From positions 7,637 through 44,415 of the forward strand of contig JADGDM010000018.1 of assembly GCA_016744905.1 (NCBI GenBank): DNA of 36,779 bases, in the 5' to 3' direction. The notes below the pieces were generated by a model. That model was not told the DNA's origin. It ran no database searches and saw nothing but the letters and a program-made list of their open reading frames with translations. Both the position numbers and the translations under genes were made by a program. Of the stretch, positions 18,222 to 26,686 are shown in pieces. The number at the start of each line of letters is the position of its first letter. Positions within the stretch are counted from its first letter, which is position 1. Origin of the DNA: Sulfurimonadaceae bacterium. Its GTDB lineage: Bacteria; Campylobacterota; Campylobacteria; Campylobacterales; Sulfurimonadaceae.

Positions 18222-18925
18222 GCTGTAAAGTATTTTATCGTACTCATTATGCCCATTATGATGGGCTGATGGATGAGGTAGATGAGCAAAGCATATTGGC
18301 CCAAGCGCGCCAGACTCTTCGTCACAATATTCTCTCTTAAATTAATATCAAAATACCTTTTATATCCGATAAATATTCCCATATAAACAACGCCTAACCA
18401 TGGAAATAGATGGGCAATATCTTTGGTGAGTTCAGGAAGGTGTAAAAAACTTTGCGTGAGGTTATAAAGCCAATCCATATTAATGGCATAGGTAAAATAG
18501 GAAAAAAGAATCAGCGCGCTAAAAATCAGCGCGATAAATGGTTTTTTAACTAGGGGTAGGGTCAATAAAGAAGCGGCAAAGATAAGATGGATAATGCCGA
18601 AGTATATCCAGTATTTTGGATACAGAAACAGTGAAACTACGGTAATCAGTAAGGCAACTGCGAGTAGTTTACTTAAACGTATAAGGTTTTTTTTAAGATC
18701 AAAATGCTGTTCATTGGTGAGATAAAGACTGATGCCAACAGTGAGCATAAAAAGAAAAATAATGAGATCTCTAAAATATATCCAGAAAGGGTTGTGATAG
18801 ATATTCAGATCTAAATAGTGAAAAATTTGTAAGTCATAGAAGAAGTGGAAGGTCACCATCAAAACAATGGCAACTCCCCTGAGAAAATCTATCTCTAAGT
18901 ATCGTTTTTTAATTACTTTCTCCAT
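18218..18925 (-). CDS. DUF1624/HGSNAT-like integral membrane acyltransferase-type protein
   Basis: A 235-residue, roughly seven-helix membrane protein. The N-terminal signature R-Y-L-E-I-D-F-L-R-G-V-A-I-V-L-M and a His in the first helix (T-F-H-F-F-Y-D) match the DUF1624 / heparan-alpha-glucosaminide acetyltransferase catalytic family, related to acyltransferase 3. The bacterial members' substrates are mostly unknown. It starts 3 bases after the pentaheme cytochrome gene, so the two are probably one transcript, though a functional link is unclear. Confidence 0.8.
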   Translation of the reverse strand: MEKVIKKRYLEIDFLRGVAIVLMVTFHFFYDLQIFHYLDLNIYHNPFWIYFRDLIIFLFMLTVGISLYLTNEQHFDLKKNLIRLSKLLAVALLITVVSLFLYPKYWIYFGIIHLIFAASLLTLPLVKKPFIALIFSALILFSYFTYAINMDWLYNLTQSFLHLPELTKDIAHLFPWLGVVYMGIFIGYKRYFDINLRENIVTKSLARLGQYALLIYLIHQPIIMGIMSTIKYFTA

Positions 18926-18928
18926 AGG

Positions 18929-20119
18929 CTATTTGTTAACACTTTCTTGAGTAATAAACATTTTTTTAGACCAAATATCCTCTTTAAGATCTAAGAGTTC
19001 TCGAACCTCATCATTGACCAGTCTATAGGAGACACTGACTACAACACTTGAAGCCTCTTTTGGCCAAGGTTCCCTTAATGTTTTAGATCCCATCGCTGGT
19101 ATAGAGTTGTCTTTAGAAATTTTAACTGCCAGATGAGGGATGGTTCTTTTATCACGTTTAGAAATATATTTTTGACTTAAAGAGATGCTTTTTGTGTTTA
19201 ATATTTTTGTATCAGATTGATAGGTTATTTCAAGCAGTAATTCACGTGCGCCAAAACCTGAGGGGATATTATGTGGATTGTTATTTTCGATTTTAATGCT
19301 CAGTTGTTTTTTATTAGAACTTAATTTTAAATCTAAAGCATCCTTCCACATGGCTTCTTTATGGGCGCCTCGAAAACTATGGTTACGCCCCATTCTTTGA
19401 AATGGCTTACCATTGTTCATGGCAATATTACTGGCAACACCAAGTTTACGTTCACTCATATGACAATCAACACACATCTTGTCTGATTTTTGTAACTCAT
19501 CTTGCATATTGGTGAAGTTAAGTCCATTGACTGTTTTATCATTGGCATGACAAGTCAGACAGAGGTCATTTGCTTTTTCATTGAAAAATTCTCTTTTCTG
19601 TGTTTTATGATGAGGCGAATGTGTGTCACCAAAGGGACCACTTATGAGGTTCTCTTTGTTCCATTTTAGACGATGCGCCCCACGAATATCAGCAGAAGCT
19701 TCACTGTCTATCTCATCAACATTATGACAAACCAAACAGTTGATACCTTCATTTAAAAAGTCATTATCTAGTGCCTTGTTGACCTCTGAGTCTTCATCAA
19801 GTTCCATAGCCACCATGATTTCATAATGAATATCCGTAGAGGTAACTGCAATACGTGGATTATGACAGACGGCACATTGTACCTTTACTGAGCTGAGTGA
19901 TTTTCTAGTCTTTCGACTGACATAGTCGATGGATTTTCTTAAGTATTCATCACTTTTATAGTGAGATTTAGAGTGCCAAGAGTCGCTCCATTGGGTGACT
20001 TTTTCTATATGACACGGCATGCATTTCGAAGAGTCTTGATAGGTTTTGTGTGAGGTAGGAAGCTCACTGGCATGTAAAAGATTGATTGTAAAGATAAGTA
20101 TCATCATAATTTTAAACAT
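18929..20119 (-). CDS. Periplasmic pentaheme cytochrome c (cytochrome c554-like)
   Basis: A 396-residue secreted protein (signal peptide ending near L-L-H-A-S) with five C-x2-C-H heme sites: C-M-P-C-H at 33, C-A-V-C-H at 82, C-L-V-C-H at 128, C-L-T-C-H at 187 and C-V-D-C-H at 216. Scattered additional His residues (for example H-S-P-H-H near 168) could be distal ligands. The N-terminal 230 residues hold all hemes, and the C-terminal 160 residues form a heme-free, probably beta-rich domain. The layout resembles the cytochrome c554 group seen with multiheme oxidoreductases. Its electron partner is not in the window. Confidence 0.85.
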   Translation of the reverse strand: MFKIMMILIFTINLLHASELPTSHKTYQDSSKCMPCHIEKVTQWSDSWHSKSHYKSDEYLRKSIDYVSRKTRKSLSSVKVQCAVCHNPRIAVTSTDIHYEIMVAMELDEDSEVNKALDNDFLNEGINCLVCHNVDEIDSEASADIRGAHRLKWNKENLISGPFGDTHSPHHKTQKREFFNEKANDLCLTCHANDKTVNGLNFTNMQDELQKSDKMCVDCHMSERKLGVASNIAMNNGKPFQRMGRNHSFRGAHKEAMWKDALDLKLSSNKKQLSIKIENNNPHNIPSGFGARELLLEITYQSDTKILNTKSISLSQKYISKRDKRTIPHLAVKISKDNSIPAMGSKTLREPWPKEASSVVVSVSYRLVNDEVRELLDLKEDIWSKKMFITQESVNK

Positions 20120-20277
20120 TAGTATTCCTCTACAGTGTTATTTTATAGATTTATAATAGCATAATAATGAGCTAAAAAGAATCTATTGTAGTATAAGTTT
20201 TTATTGTGATTAAGCGCACAGACGTAGTCACTTATTTATGTCATAATACCCATAAGAATGAAGAAAAAGGAGACATT

Positions 20278-20475
20278 ATGTGTATGCCACACTCAAGACC
20301 CGCTTCGGCTACAACGACTATTAAAACAAAAGACAAAGTGAAAAAACATATCTCAAAAGTTTCAACTGAGCAATTTGAAAAAGGTGATCCTGATTTTGTT
20401 GATGAACGTATTTCTGCGTATATTCCAAAAGAGAAAAAATCTTTTTTAGATAAGATAAATGCGCTTTTATCTTAA
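20278..20475 (+). CDS. Small soluble protein of unknown function
   Basis: A 65-residue, Lys-rich protein beginning M-C-M-P-H-S-R-P. The start at 20278 is chosen over an upstream in-frame ATG at 20206 because AAAGGAG ends 5 bases before it. No signal peptide or membrane segment is seen. An N-terminal Cys-x2-His could bind metal, but this is speculation. It appears to be a single-gene unit divergent from the cytochrome gene, in a 158-bp spacer that otherwise holds only AT-rich promoter-like sequence. Confidence 0.65.
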   Translation: MCMPHSRPASATTTIKTKDKVKKHISKVSTEQFEKGDPDFVDERISAYIPKEKKSFLDKINALLS

Positions 20476-20546
20476 TATTGATATTGATTATCTTTTCTAT
20501 AAGTCTTCCATCGTATAATCCTAAATAAAAATTTAGGAGTTTTCAT

Positions 20547-20990
20547 TTGGAAGCAATCTACCCTTACATTCACATCATCCACCTTCTCTTGGCCATTATT
20601 TTTATCGGTTATGTCTTTACAGACCTTTTTGTTATTTCTGCACTTAAAGGCAAGTTTGATAAAGAGACAGAACAAAAAATAAATAAATTTATGGGTGGAA
20701 GAAGTTTTAAAATATTTCCATTTTCTCTTTTGATTCTTGTCTTAACTGGGGGAATGATGATGTCACGTTATATCAACTCGACTGCTGGTGTTTTTGAGAC
20801 AGATTTACAGAAAATCTTAATGTTTAAAATTGCTTTGGCAAGTGTCATTGCTCTTGGTGTACTTTCAAATCTATATGTACGTTTTACTAAAGGTACAAAA
20901 AGCAATTTCATGCAACATCATTTTCATAAATTGGTCATCGTTTTAGGACTGCTTATTGTTATCTCTGCAAAAGCTATGTTCTTAGTATAA
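20547..20990 (+). CDS. Four-helix membrane protein, CopD/DUF2269-like
   Basis: A 147-residue integral membrane protein with four hydrophobic helices. The first contains H-I-I-H-L-L-L-A-I-I-F-I-G, similar to the His-bearing first helix of CopD/DUF2269-type and related heme- or copper-associated small membrane proteins. A TTG at 20547 is the start, with AGGAG 7 bases upstream. The GDSL hydrolase starts 7 bases after its stop. Family assignment is tentative and the role unknown. Confidence 0.7.
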   Translation: MEAIYPYIHIIHLLLAIIFIGYVFTDLFVISALKGKFDKETEQKINKFMGGRSFKIFPFSLLILVLTGGMMMSRYINSTAGVFETDLQKILMFKIALASVIALGVLSNLYVRFTKGTKSNFMQHHFHKLVIVLGLLIVISAKAMFLV

Positions 20991-20997
20991 GCACGTC

Positions 20998-21519
20998 ATG
21001 ACTTTTATTGGAGACAGCATTGTCAGCGGACTAGATGTTCATTCTCATTTTAAAGCTAAAAACCTAGGTATTCCTGGTGACACAGTAGCGCGTTTGAGTG
21101 ACGCCATTCAAAACTACTCAAATCTTGAAGGGGAGTTTATCGTTTTAGCTATTGGGGTGAATGATATTGGTGAGCGTACAGAAACAATTTTCACACATTA
21201 CAAAACACTTATCAAAAATATTCCTACAAGTTCAACAATATTTATCTCCTCTATCCTCCCCATCGATGAAGATCTCTACAGACAAACATGGGGTATGAAA
21301 AAAACAAATGCTCAGATCAATAAGATAAATAAGCTTCTATCCTCTTTTTCTAACGCCAGCGCGCTACACTTCTATGACACTTCAAAACTTTTGAAAAATA
21401 GTGAGGGTTCCCTTAGAGGAGATTGTCATCTGGGTGATGGTCTTCATCTCAGCGCGCTGGGCTACAAAATTTGGGCAAAGAGTTTAGAAGAAGGACTTCG
21501 TTTAGCAGATAATGTCTAA
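20998..21519 (+). CDS. SGNH/GDSL-family hydrolase
   Basis: A 173-residue esterase-like protein with all four SGNH blocks: F-I-G-D-S (nucleophile Ser near residue 7), G-I-P-G-D (Gly), G-V-N-D (Asn) and D-G-L-H-L-S near the C-terminus (Asp/His). It lacks a signal peptide. The frame is closed by a TAG just upstream, so ATG 20998 is the only possible start, and no clear Shine-Dalgarno precedes it. It is therefore probably translated by coupling from the membrane protein ending 7 bases earlier. Two AGCGCGCT palindromes lie in its 3' half. Substrate unknown. Confidence 0.88.
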   Translation: MTFIGDSIVSGLDVHSHFKAKNLGIPGDTVARLSDAIQNYSNLEGEFIVLAIGVNDIGERTETIFTHYKTLIKNIPTSSTIFISSILPIDEDLYRQTWGMKKTNAQINKINKLLSSFSNASALHFYDTSKLLKNSEGSLRGDCHLGDGLHLSALGYKIWAKSLEEGLRLADNV

Positions 21520-21576
21520 CTTATAGATTTAGACTAATGAAGATAACTTGCATGATAAATATTAAAAAATGATTAT

Positions 21577-21582
21577 TATAAT
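21577..21582 (+). promoter_or_regulatory. Candidate -10 element before the 21610 small gene
   Basis: TATAAT followed by GC, in an AT-rich spacer and 27 bases before the ATG. No convincing -35 at the right distance. The same TATAATGC context occurs at 3821 and 21894. Confidence 0.4.
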
Positions 21583-21609
21583 GCATTAAATATTATCAGG
21601 ATTGAAATA

Positions 21610-21870
21610 ATGGATTATAGACAATTACATAAAATTATAGACGATTTAAGTCAAGGTCAGCGCGCTGTGTCTGAGTATGAAAATGATAGTGTATCTTTTA
21701 TCAAAGCCATAGCTTGGGAGTTTGCCCTGCGTTATAAACATACTCAAGATAAAGAGTCATCTCAAGCAGAGAAGTATCTAAGTATTCTCATAGAGCTAAG
21801 ACAGATGGCAAAAGGAAAACTAAACCTTGAAGATAAAACGATGCAACGCTTTTTAAAAGAGCGAAACTAA
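21610..21870 (+). CDS. Small helical protein of unknown function
   Basis: An 86-residue, charged, all-helical protein without signal peptide or membrane segment. I do not recognise it. An AGGA motif lies about 9 bases before the ATG. An AGCGCGCT palindrome occupies its 17th-19th codons (Q-R-A). It is followed after 55 bases by the phosphomannomutase gene, which has its own -10-like element, so it may be a separate unit. Confidence 0.65.
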   Translation: MDYRQLHKIIDDLSQGQRAVSEYENDSVSFIKAIAWEFALRYKHTQDKESSQAEKYLSILIELRQMAKGKLNLEDKTMQRFLKERN

Positions 21871-21893
21871 CAATATTCTAACCCACTTTTAAG

Positions 21894-21899
21894 TATAAT
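21894..21899 (+). promoter_or_regulatory. Candidate -10 element for the phosphomannomutase-to-exbD run
   Basis: TATAAT followed by GCG, 27 bases before the GTG start at 21926. No -35 is obvious. It could drive the whole series through exbD, because later gaps are 5 bases or less. Confidence 0.42.
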
Positions 21900-21925
21900 G
21901 CGCACAATTTAAACAAGGAATTTAT

Positions 21926-23290
21926 GTGAGCATCTACAGAGAATATGACATTCGTGGAATTTTTGAAAAAGAGTTAAATGAGGATACGGTTACTAAAATC
22001 GGTTACGCACTGTCTCAACACATCAGTGGTGAGTATGTCTCTGTGGGTTATGATGCGCGCTCACACTCTCCACTTCTTTTTGAGTACCTTGTCGCTGGAC
22101 TAAATTCCGGTGGTAAAAAAGTGCTTGGCATGGGGCTTGTTCCAACTCCTACAAATTACTTTACAAACTATCAAGAGTGGGATGGTATTACGCCATCTGC
22201 TTCTATAATGATTACGGGTTCACATAATCCTAGTGAGTACAATGGTTTTAAAATTACGGTGGACAAACTTCCATTTTTTAGTGAGCAGATTTACGCGCTG
22301 GGTCGAGACATCGCAAAGATGGACTTTCCTGCTAAGGTTGAGCGTCAAGTCACCGAAATAAAAGCCCTTGAAGCATATATCAAATATATGGTCGATGAGT
22401 TTCAACATCTAAAAGGCATGAAGACACGTATCGTTTATGATTGTGGAAATGGTGTGGCTGGGGTAGCGATTCAAGATATTTTTGACGCATTAGAGTTAAA
22501 CACTTCTGGAATTTACATCGACCCTGATGGAACTTTTCCCAATCATCATCCAGACCCTTCAGTAGAACATAACCTGATAGACGTTAAAAGACTACTTGAA
22601 GAGAAGGGTGATATCGCCTTTGCTTACGATGGTGACGCAGACCGTATTGCGGTGCTTACTCATAAAAACAACATCAAGGGTGACCAGATGGCACTGCTTT
22701 ATTCGATGAAGATGGAAAATCCTACTGTTATCGGTGAAGTAAAATGTTCACAAGTGATGTATGATGAGTTAGAAAAACGTGGGGCAAAAGCGATCATGTA
22801 TAAAACAGGTCACTCAAATCTTAAAGTAAAAATGAAAGAGACCAATGCAGACCTAGCCTGTGAAGTCAGTGGTCACATCTTTTTTAAACACCGTTATTTT
22901 GGATATGACGATGCACTTTACGCAACCTTGAGAATGTTAGAACTGCTTCATGATGGCATCGATATCGACGCTGAGTTAGAAAAACTGCCTCAAGTTTACT
23001 CAACAGAAGAGTTAAAAGTAGAAACAACTGAAGAAGAGAAATTTAAAATCATTGATGAGGTAAAAAAACTGCTTGAAAACCCATTTGATGGTTTTCCTCA
23101 CATCAAAGACATCATCGATGTTGATGGGGTTCGTGTGATTTTTGATAAGGGTTGGGGATTGGTACGTGCGAGTAATACCACTCCCGTTTTAGTCACACGT
23201 TTCGAGTCAACTGATAAAGCCGAGGCAGCGCGCTACGAACAAGAGATGAATGCATTGATCCGTCTTGCACAACAAAATATACAAGGATAA
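21926..23290 (+). CDS. Phosphomannomutase/phosphoglucomutase
   Basis: A 454-residue alpha-D-phosphohexomutase (AlgC/ManB type) that interconverts sugar 1- and 6-phosphates, feeding GDP-mannose and other surface sugar pathways. The phospho-Ser is Ser99 in T-G-S-H-N-P. The metal loop D-G-D-A-D-R lies near 236, the sugar-binding G-E-V-K-C-S and C-E-V-S-G-H-I-F follow, and the phosphate loop R-A-S-N-T-T-P is at the C-terminus. GTG 21926 is the start, with AAGGA 6 bases upstream. It leads the pyrC/two-component/exbBD run. Confidence 0.93.
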   Translation: MSIYREYDIRGIFEKELNEDTVTKIGYALSQHISGEYVSVGYDARSHSPLLFEYLVAGLNSGGKKVLGMGLVPTPTNYFTNYQEWDGITPSASIMITGSHNPSEYNGFKITVDKLPFFSEQIYALGRDIAKMDFPAKVERQVTEIKALEAYIKYMVDEFQHLKGMKTRIVYDCGNGVAGVAIQDIFDALELNTSGIYIDPDGTFPNHHPDPSVEHNLIDVKRLLEEKGDIAFAYDGDADRIAVLTHKNNIKGDQMALLYSMKMENPTVIGEVKCSQVMYDELEKRGAKAIMYKTGHSNLKVKMKETNADLACEVSGHIFFKHRYFGYDDALYATLRMLELLHDGIDIDAELEKLPQVYSTEELKVETTEEEKFKIIDEVKKLLENPFDGFPHIKDIIDVDGVRVIFDKGWGLVRASNTTPVLVTRFESTDKAEAARYEQEMNALIRLAQQNIQG

Positions 23291-23295
23291 TAATT

Positions 23296-24354
23296 ATGAA
23301 ACAACATACACTTTTAATGCCACTAGATATGCACCTTCACCTTCGTGATGGTGTGATGTTAGAAAACGTAGCTCCACTTAGTTCATACAGCTTCTCAGGT
23401 GCAGTCGTTATGCCAAATCTTGTTCCTCCAGTAACAACTAAAATTGCACTGCTTGATTACAAACACCGCATATTAAATGCAACGGGTCAAAATCGTTATG
23501 ATGATGACTTTGATGATCTTTTAGAAGAAGAAGGTTTTGGTGGTGATTTTGAACCATTTATGACACTTTTTTATAATAACTATAGCAAAGAGTTTTTAGA
23601 AGAAGTAGCCGATGAAATCATCGGAATTAAATTGTATCCAGCGGGAATCACTACAAACTCTGAGAGTGGCGTTGCTTCATTTGATTTAAATGAGATGCGT
23701 CCTACTTTAGAAGCGATGAGTGACTTAGAAATTCCTCTTTTAGTTCATGGCGAGACGGATGGTTTTGTGATGGACAGAGAAGCAGAGTTTATGAGTATTT
23801 ACGAGATGCTTGCAACGGCTTTTCCTAAACTTAAAATCATTATGGAACATATCACCACTAAGGCAGCAGTTGATATGTTGAGCCTTCATGATAATCTTTA
23901 CGCAACGATTACTATTCACCATCTTTTAATTAACCTAGATGACGTGGTTGGTGGAATGATGAAACCACACCTCTTTTGTAAACCAATTGCAAAACGTCCT
24001 GAAGATCAAGCGGCACTTTTGAGTGTTGCACTCGAGGGTCATCCAAAAGTGATGTTTGGCTCAGACAGCGCGCCACATCCTCAACATGCAAAAGAAGCTT
24101 GTGGATGTGCAGCCGGTGTATTTACCGCGCCAATCGCACTTCAACTTTTAGCAGAGCTTTTTGATGAAAATGATGCACTAGATAACTTACAGGCCTTTGT
24201 GAGTGACAATGCACAGGTTATTTATAGTATCTGTCCTGAGTTTAAAGAGGTGACTTTGGTTCAAGAAGAGTTTAAAGTACCTGAAAATTATAGTGGCGTC
24301 GTTCCAATGTTCGCAGGTGAGACCATCAAATGGTCGATTGAGAATGTTGACTAG
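23296..24354 (+). CDS. pyrC: Dihydroorotase (PyrC, class II type)
   Basis: Closes carbamoyl aspartate to dihydroorotate in pyrimidine synthesis. The 352-residue protein has the metal motif D-M-H-L-H-L-R-D-G, the carboxylated Lys segment I-K-L-Y-P-A-G, H-G-E, M-E-H-I-T and the catalytic Asp in G-S-D-S-A-P-H. Compared with the Escherichia coli enzyme as I remember it, it carries an extra acidic stretch near residues 60-80 (R-Y-D-D-D-F-D-D-L-L-E-E-E-G). AAGGAT at the previous stop serves as ribosome site. The response regulator starts 3 bases downstream. Confidence 0.95.
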   Translation: MKQHTLLMPLDMHLHLRDGVMLENVAPLSSYSFSGAVVMPNLVPPVTTKIALLDYKHRILNATGQNRYDDDFDDLLEEEGFGGDFEPFMTLFYNNYSKEFLEEVADEIIGIKLYPAGITTNSESGVASFDLNEMRPTLEAMSDLEIPLLVHGETDGFVMDREAEFMSIYEMLATAFPKLKIIMEHITTKAAVDMLSLHDNLYATITIHHLLINLDDVVGGMMKPHLFCKPIAKRPEDQAALLSVALEGHPKVMFGSDSAPHPQHAKEACGCAAGVFTAPIALQLLAELFDENDALDNLQAFVSDNAQVIYSICPEFKEVTLVQEEFKVPENYSGVVPMFAGETIKWSIENVD

Positions 24355-24357
24355 AGT

Positions 24358-25014
24358 ATGCACATAAAAATACTTCTTCTTGAAGATGACGCTCTTTTTG
24401 GAGAGACGTTGATTGATCTTTTAGAAGAGGAAAATTACACTGTTTCACATGCCCGTAATGGGCAAGAAGCACTGGATTTTACGTATAGCAATAAGTTTGA
24501 TCTTTACTTGCTTGATATTAATGTCCCACTTATAAATGGATTAGAGATATTAAAAGAACTTCGTCAAAGTGGCGATGATACCCCAGCCATCTACCTTACC
24601 TCACATCAAGACAAAGAGACACTTACTCAAGCTTTTAGCAATGGTGCGGATGATTATCTAAAAAAACCTTTTGACAGTGATGAACTGCTGATGCGTGTTG
24701 CTGCGCGCTTACGTCATATTACGTCTACTACAATTGAAACTGTAGGTACGTATTGTATTGATGAGGTGCATCATACTATCAGTATTGATAATGCAGAATT
24801 GAACCTAACGATGAAAGAGTATTCATTACTACTTTTACTTATTAGAAACTTTCAAAAAACGGTGACCAAAGAGATGATTTTTACGAGCATCTGGGCAGTG
24901 AGTGAAGAGGTGAGTGAGGGGGCGATTCGTGTCTATATTAAGCGTCTTAAAGATTTGATTGGTGAAGATTCTATTGAGAATATACGTGGAGTAGGGTATC
25001 GTCTTGTTTCGTGA
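24358..25014 (+). CDS. OmpR-family response regulator
   Basis: A 218-residue DNA-binding regulator. The receiver domain (about 1-120) has acidic pocket E9-D10-D11, phospho-acceptor Asp53 in Y-L-L-D-I-N-V-P and Lys in L-K-K-P-F near 102. The winged-helix output domain (about 125-218) ends in the typical G-V-G-Y-R-L. Its last 11 bases overlap the kinase gene, so the pair is co-translated. Target genes are unknown; exbBD immediately downstream are natural candidates. Confidence 0.94.
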   Translation: MHIKILLLEDDALFGETLIDLLEEENYTVSHARNGQEALDFTYSNKFDLYLLDINVPLINGLEILKELRQSGDDTPAIYLTSHQDKETLTQAFSNGADDYLKKPFDSDELLMRVAARLRHITSTTIETVGTYCIDEVHHTISIDNAELNLTMKEYSLLLLLIRNFQKTVTKEMIFTSIWAVSEEVSEGAIRVYIKRLKDLIGEDSIENIRGVGYRLVS

Positions 25015-25852
25015 GTTTGTTAGTACCATCATTCTTTTTTATCTGTTCAGCGCACTACTGTTTCTAAGTGGGCTTTATTACATAGTTATTATTTTAGAAA
25101 TTCATAATCTTGTTGCGATTTTAAGTATTTTATTACCCTTAATTATATTGGTGGGCTATAGTATCGCTATGTTGGCACTAGAACCACTAAAAGAACATTA
25201 CAAAGAGTTAGAAAACCTCTCTAAAGAGACACTACACGAACTAAATCTTCCCATCAATACCATCATGACAAACAGCTCAATGCTTAAAAAATCACTCCAA
25301 GATGAGAAGAGTTTAAAAAGACTACATCGTATAGATTCTGCCTGTGATATGTTGCAAGAGCGATACAATGAGTTGGATTATTTGATTAAAAAACAGATGC
25401 GCTATGAGAGTGTTGAACTCTTTGAGTTGGATAAATTACTCTTGGTGCGCTATGATTTTTTCTCATCGCTTTATTCTAGAGTAGACTTTGAGTTAAATTT
25501 AGAAAGTTTTAGTGTAAAACTCGATAAGATTGGCTTACAAAAAGTCATTGACAACCTGATAGATAATGCGGTTAAATACTCAAAAGATGAACAGATTCTT
25601 GTAAAGATTGCATTGAAAGATAAAATACTTAGTATTCAAGATTTTGGAATAGGAATGGACGACATAGAACTTTTTTCTATGTATGATCGTTATTATCAAG
25701 CTGATCATGAAAAAAAAGGTTCTGGTATAGGACTTGGTTTGGTGCGCAGTTATTGTGACAAATACAGTATAAATTTAAAAGTAGAGTCGCAAAAAGGTGA
25801 GGGTACTACCATCACCTGTGATTTCTCAAAAGTTGGAGTAGAAAATGGATGA
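25004..25852 (+). CDS. Sensor histidine kinase with minimal membrane sensor
   Basis: A 282-residue kinase with two membrane helices (about 7-29 and 36-58) joined by only a few residues, so there is no periplasmic sensor domain. The phospho-accepting His is His78 in L-H-E-L-N-L-P-I-N. The ATPase domain shows N box N-L-I-D-N-A-V-K-Y-S near 183, G1 D-F-G-I-G-M-D near 212 and G2 G-S-G-I-G-L-G-L near 239. The start is TTG 25004, inside the regulator gene, and no other in-frame start fits. The stop overlaps exbB (ATGGATGA). This is the layout of an intramembrane-sensing kinase. Confidence 0.9.
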   Translation: MFREFVSTIILFYLFSALLFLSGLYYIVIILEIHNLVAILSILLPLIILVGYSIAMLALEPLKEHYKELENLSKETLHELNLPINTIMTNSSMLKKSLQDEKSLKRLHRIDSACDMLQERYNELDYLIKKQMRYESVELFELDKLLLVRYDFFSSLYSRVDFELNLESFSVKLDKIGLQKVIDNLIDNAVKYSKDEQILVKIALKDKILSIQDFGIGMDDIELFSMYDRYYQADHEKKGSGIGLGLVRSYCDKYSINLKVESQKGEGTTITCDFSKVGVENG

Positions 25853-26288
25853 AACTGCTGGCGTAATGCAGTATGCAGAACAAGCACTCGATTATGGTGT
25901 GATGGGTATTTTAATAGCAATGAGTATTACTTCTTTATGGCTATTTATTGAACGTACTATGTTTTATAAGTCAATCAAGATAGAAGAGTATAACTCCAAA
26001 GAGATGCTAGAGTTAGACTTAACCGATAATCTCTCAACCATTGGAGCTATTGGCTCAAATGCTCCTTATGTTGGACTGCTTGGAACCGTTGTGGGGATTA
26101 TGATTACCTTTTATACCCTAGGTGATGTGGGTGCAGTTGATGCTAAAAAGATTATGGTTGGTTTGGCATTAGCCTTGAAAGCAACGGCGATGGGTCTGGT
26201 AGTTGCCATTCCTGCTATCAGTTTTTATACTATCTTACTTAGAAAAGCAGAACGTTTCAGCGCGCTGTATGATGATCAGAAAAAGTAG
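25845..26288 (+). CDS. exbB: ExbB/TolQ-type proton-channel protein
   Basis: A 147-residue member of the MotA/TolQ/ExbB family with three membrane helices (about 17-36, 76-96, 111-131). The conserved G-L-L-G-T-V-x-G-I and A-L-A-L-K-A-T-A-M-G-L-x-V-A-I-P segments form the proton-conducting core. Length is normal for the short ExbB of Campylobacterota. It overlaps the kinase gene by 8 bases and precedes exbD by 2 bases. With ExbD it should energise an outer-membrane transporter via a TonB, but no tonB is seen nearby. Confidence 0.92.
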   Translation: MDETAGVMQYAEQALDYGVMGILIAMSITSLWLFIERTMFYKSIKIEEYNSKEMLELDLTDNLSTIGAIGSNAPYVGLLGTVVGIMITFYTLGDVGAVDAKKIMVGLALALKATAMGLVVAIPAISFYTILLRKAERFSALYDDQKK

Positions 26289-26290
26289 TC

Positions 26291-26680
26291 ATGAGTCTTA
26301 AAAAGCAAAAGAAATTTGATCAGATCAATGTTATTCCTTTTATCGATATCATGTTGGTACTCTTGGTTATGGTGTTAACCACCGCAACATTTATCAAACA
26401 AGGTGTCATCCCCGTAACTTTACCTAAAGCGACCAGTAGTGAAGAGAAGGTAGATAAAAAAGAGATTGATATTTTTATTAAAAAAGATGGAAGTGTTTAC
26501 ATTGATAAAGATAAGGTCTCACTCAGCGCGCTAGAAGATAGACTTGCACAAATCCCTAAAGAGCAGAGTGTAATTTTACGCAGTGATAAAGAAGCTGATT
26601 TTCAGTACTTTGTAATGGTGATGGATACGCTTAAAAAATTTGAGCATGAACAGTTGTTCATTGTGACCACAAATCACTAA
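26291..26680 (+). CDS. exbD: ExbD/TolR-type proton-channel protein
   Basis: A 129-residue single-pass protein. The membrane helix (about 16-36) holds the essential proton-carrying Asp19 in P-F-I-D-I-M-L-V-L-L. The periplasmic domain (about 45-129) matches the ExbD/TolR fold (V-I-L-R-S-D-K-E-A, Y-x-x-V-M-V-x-M-D). It forms the motor with the ExbB encoded just before. An AGCGCGCT palindrome lies mid-gene (S-A-L). The usual next gene, tonB, is missing; an antisense small membrane gene follows instead. Confidence 0.92.
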   Translation: MSLKKQKKFDQINVIPFIDIMLVLLVMVLTTATFIKQGVIPVTLPKATSSEEKVDKKEIDIFIKKDGSVYIDKDKVSLSALEDRLAQIPKEQSVILRSDKEADFQYFVMVMDTLKKFEHEQLFIVTTNH

Positions 26681-26686
26681 AAGGTT

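Noticed and set aside
20206-20277. Extended N-terminus of the small protein from ATG 20206
   Set aside because: The upstream region looks like promoter/leader sequence, and AAAGGAG clearly points to ATG 20278.
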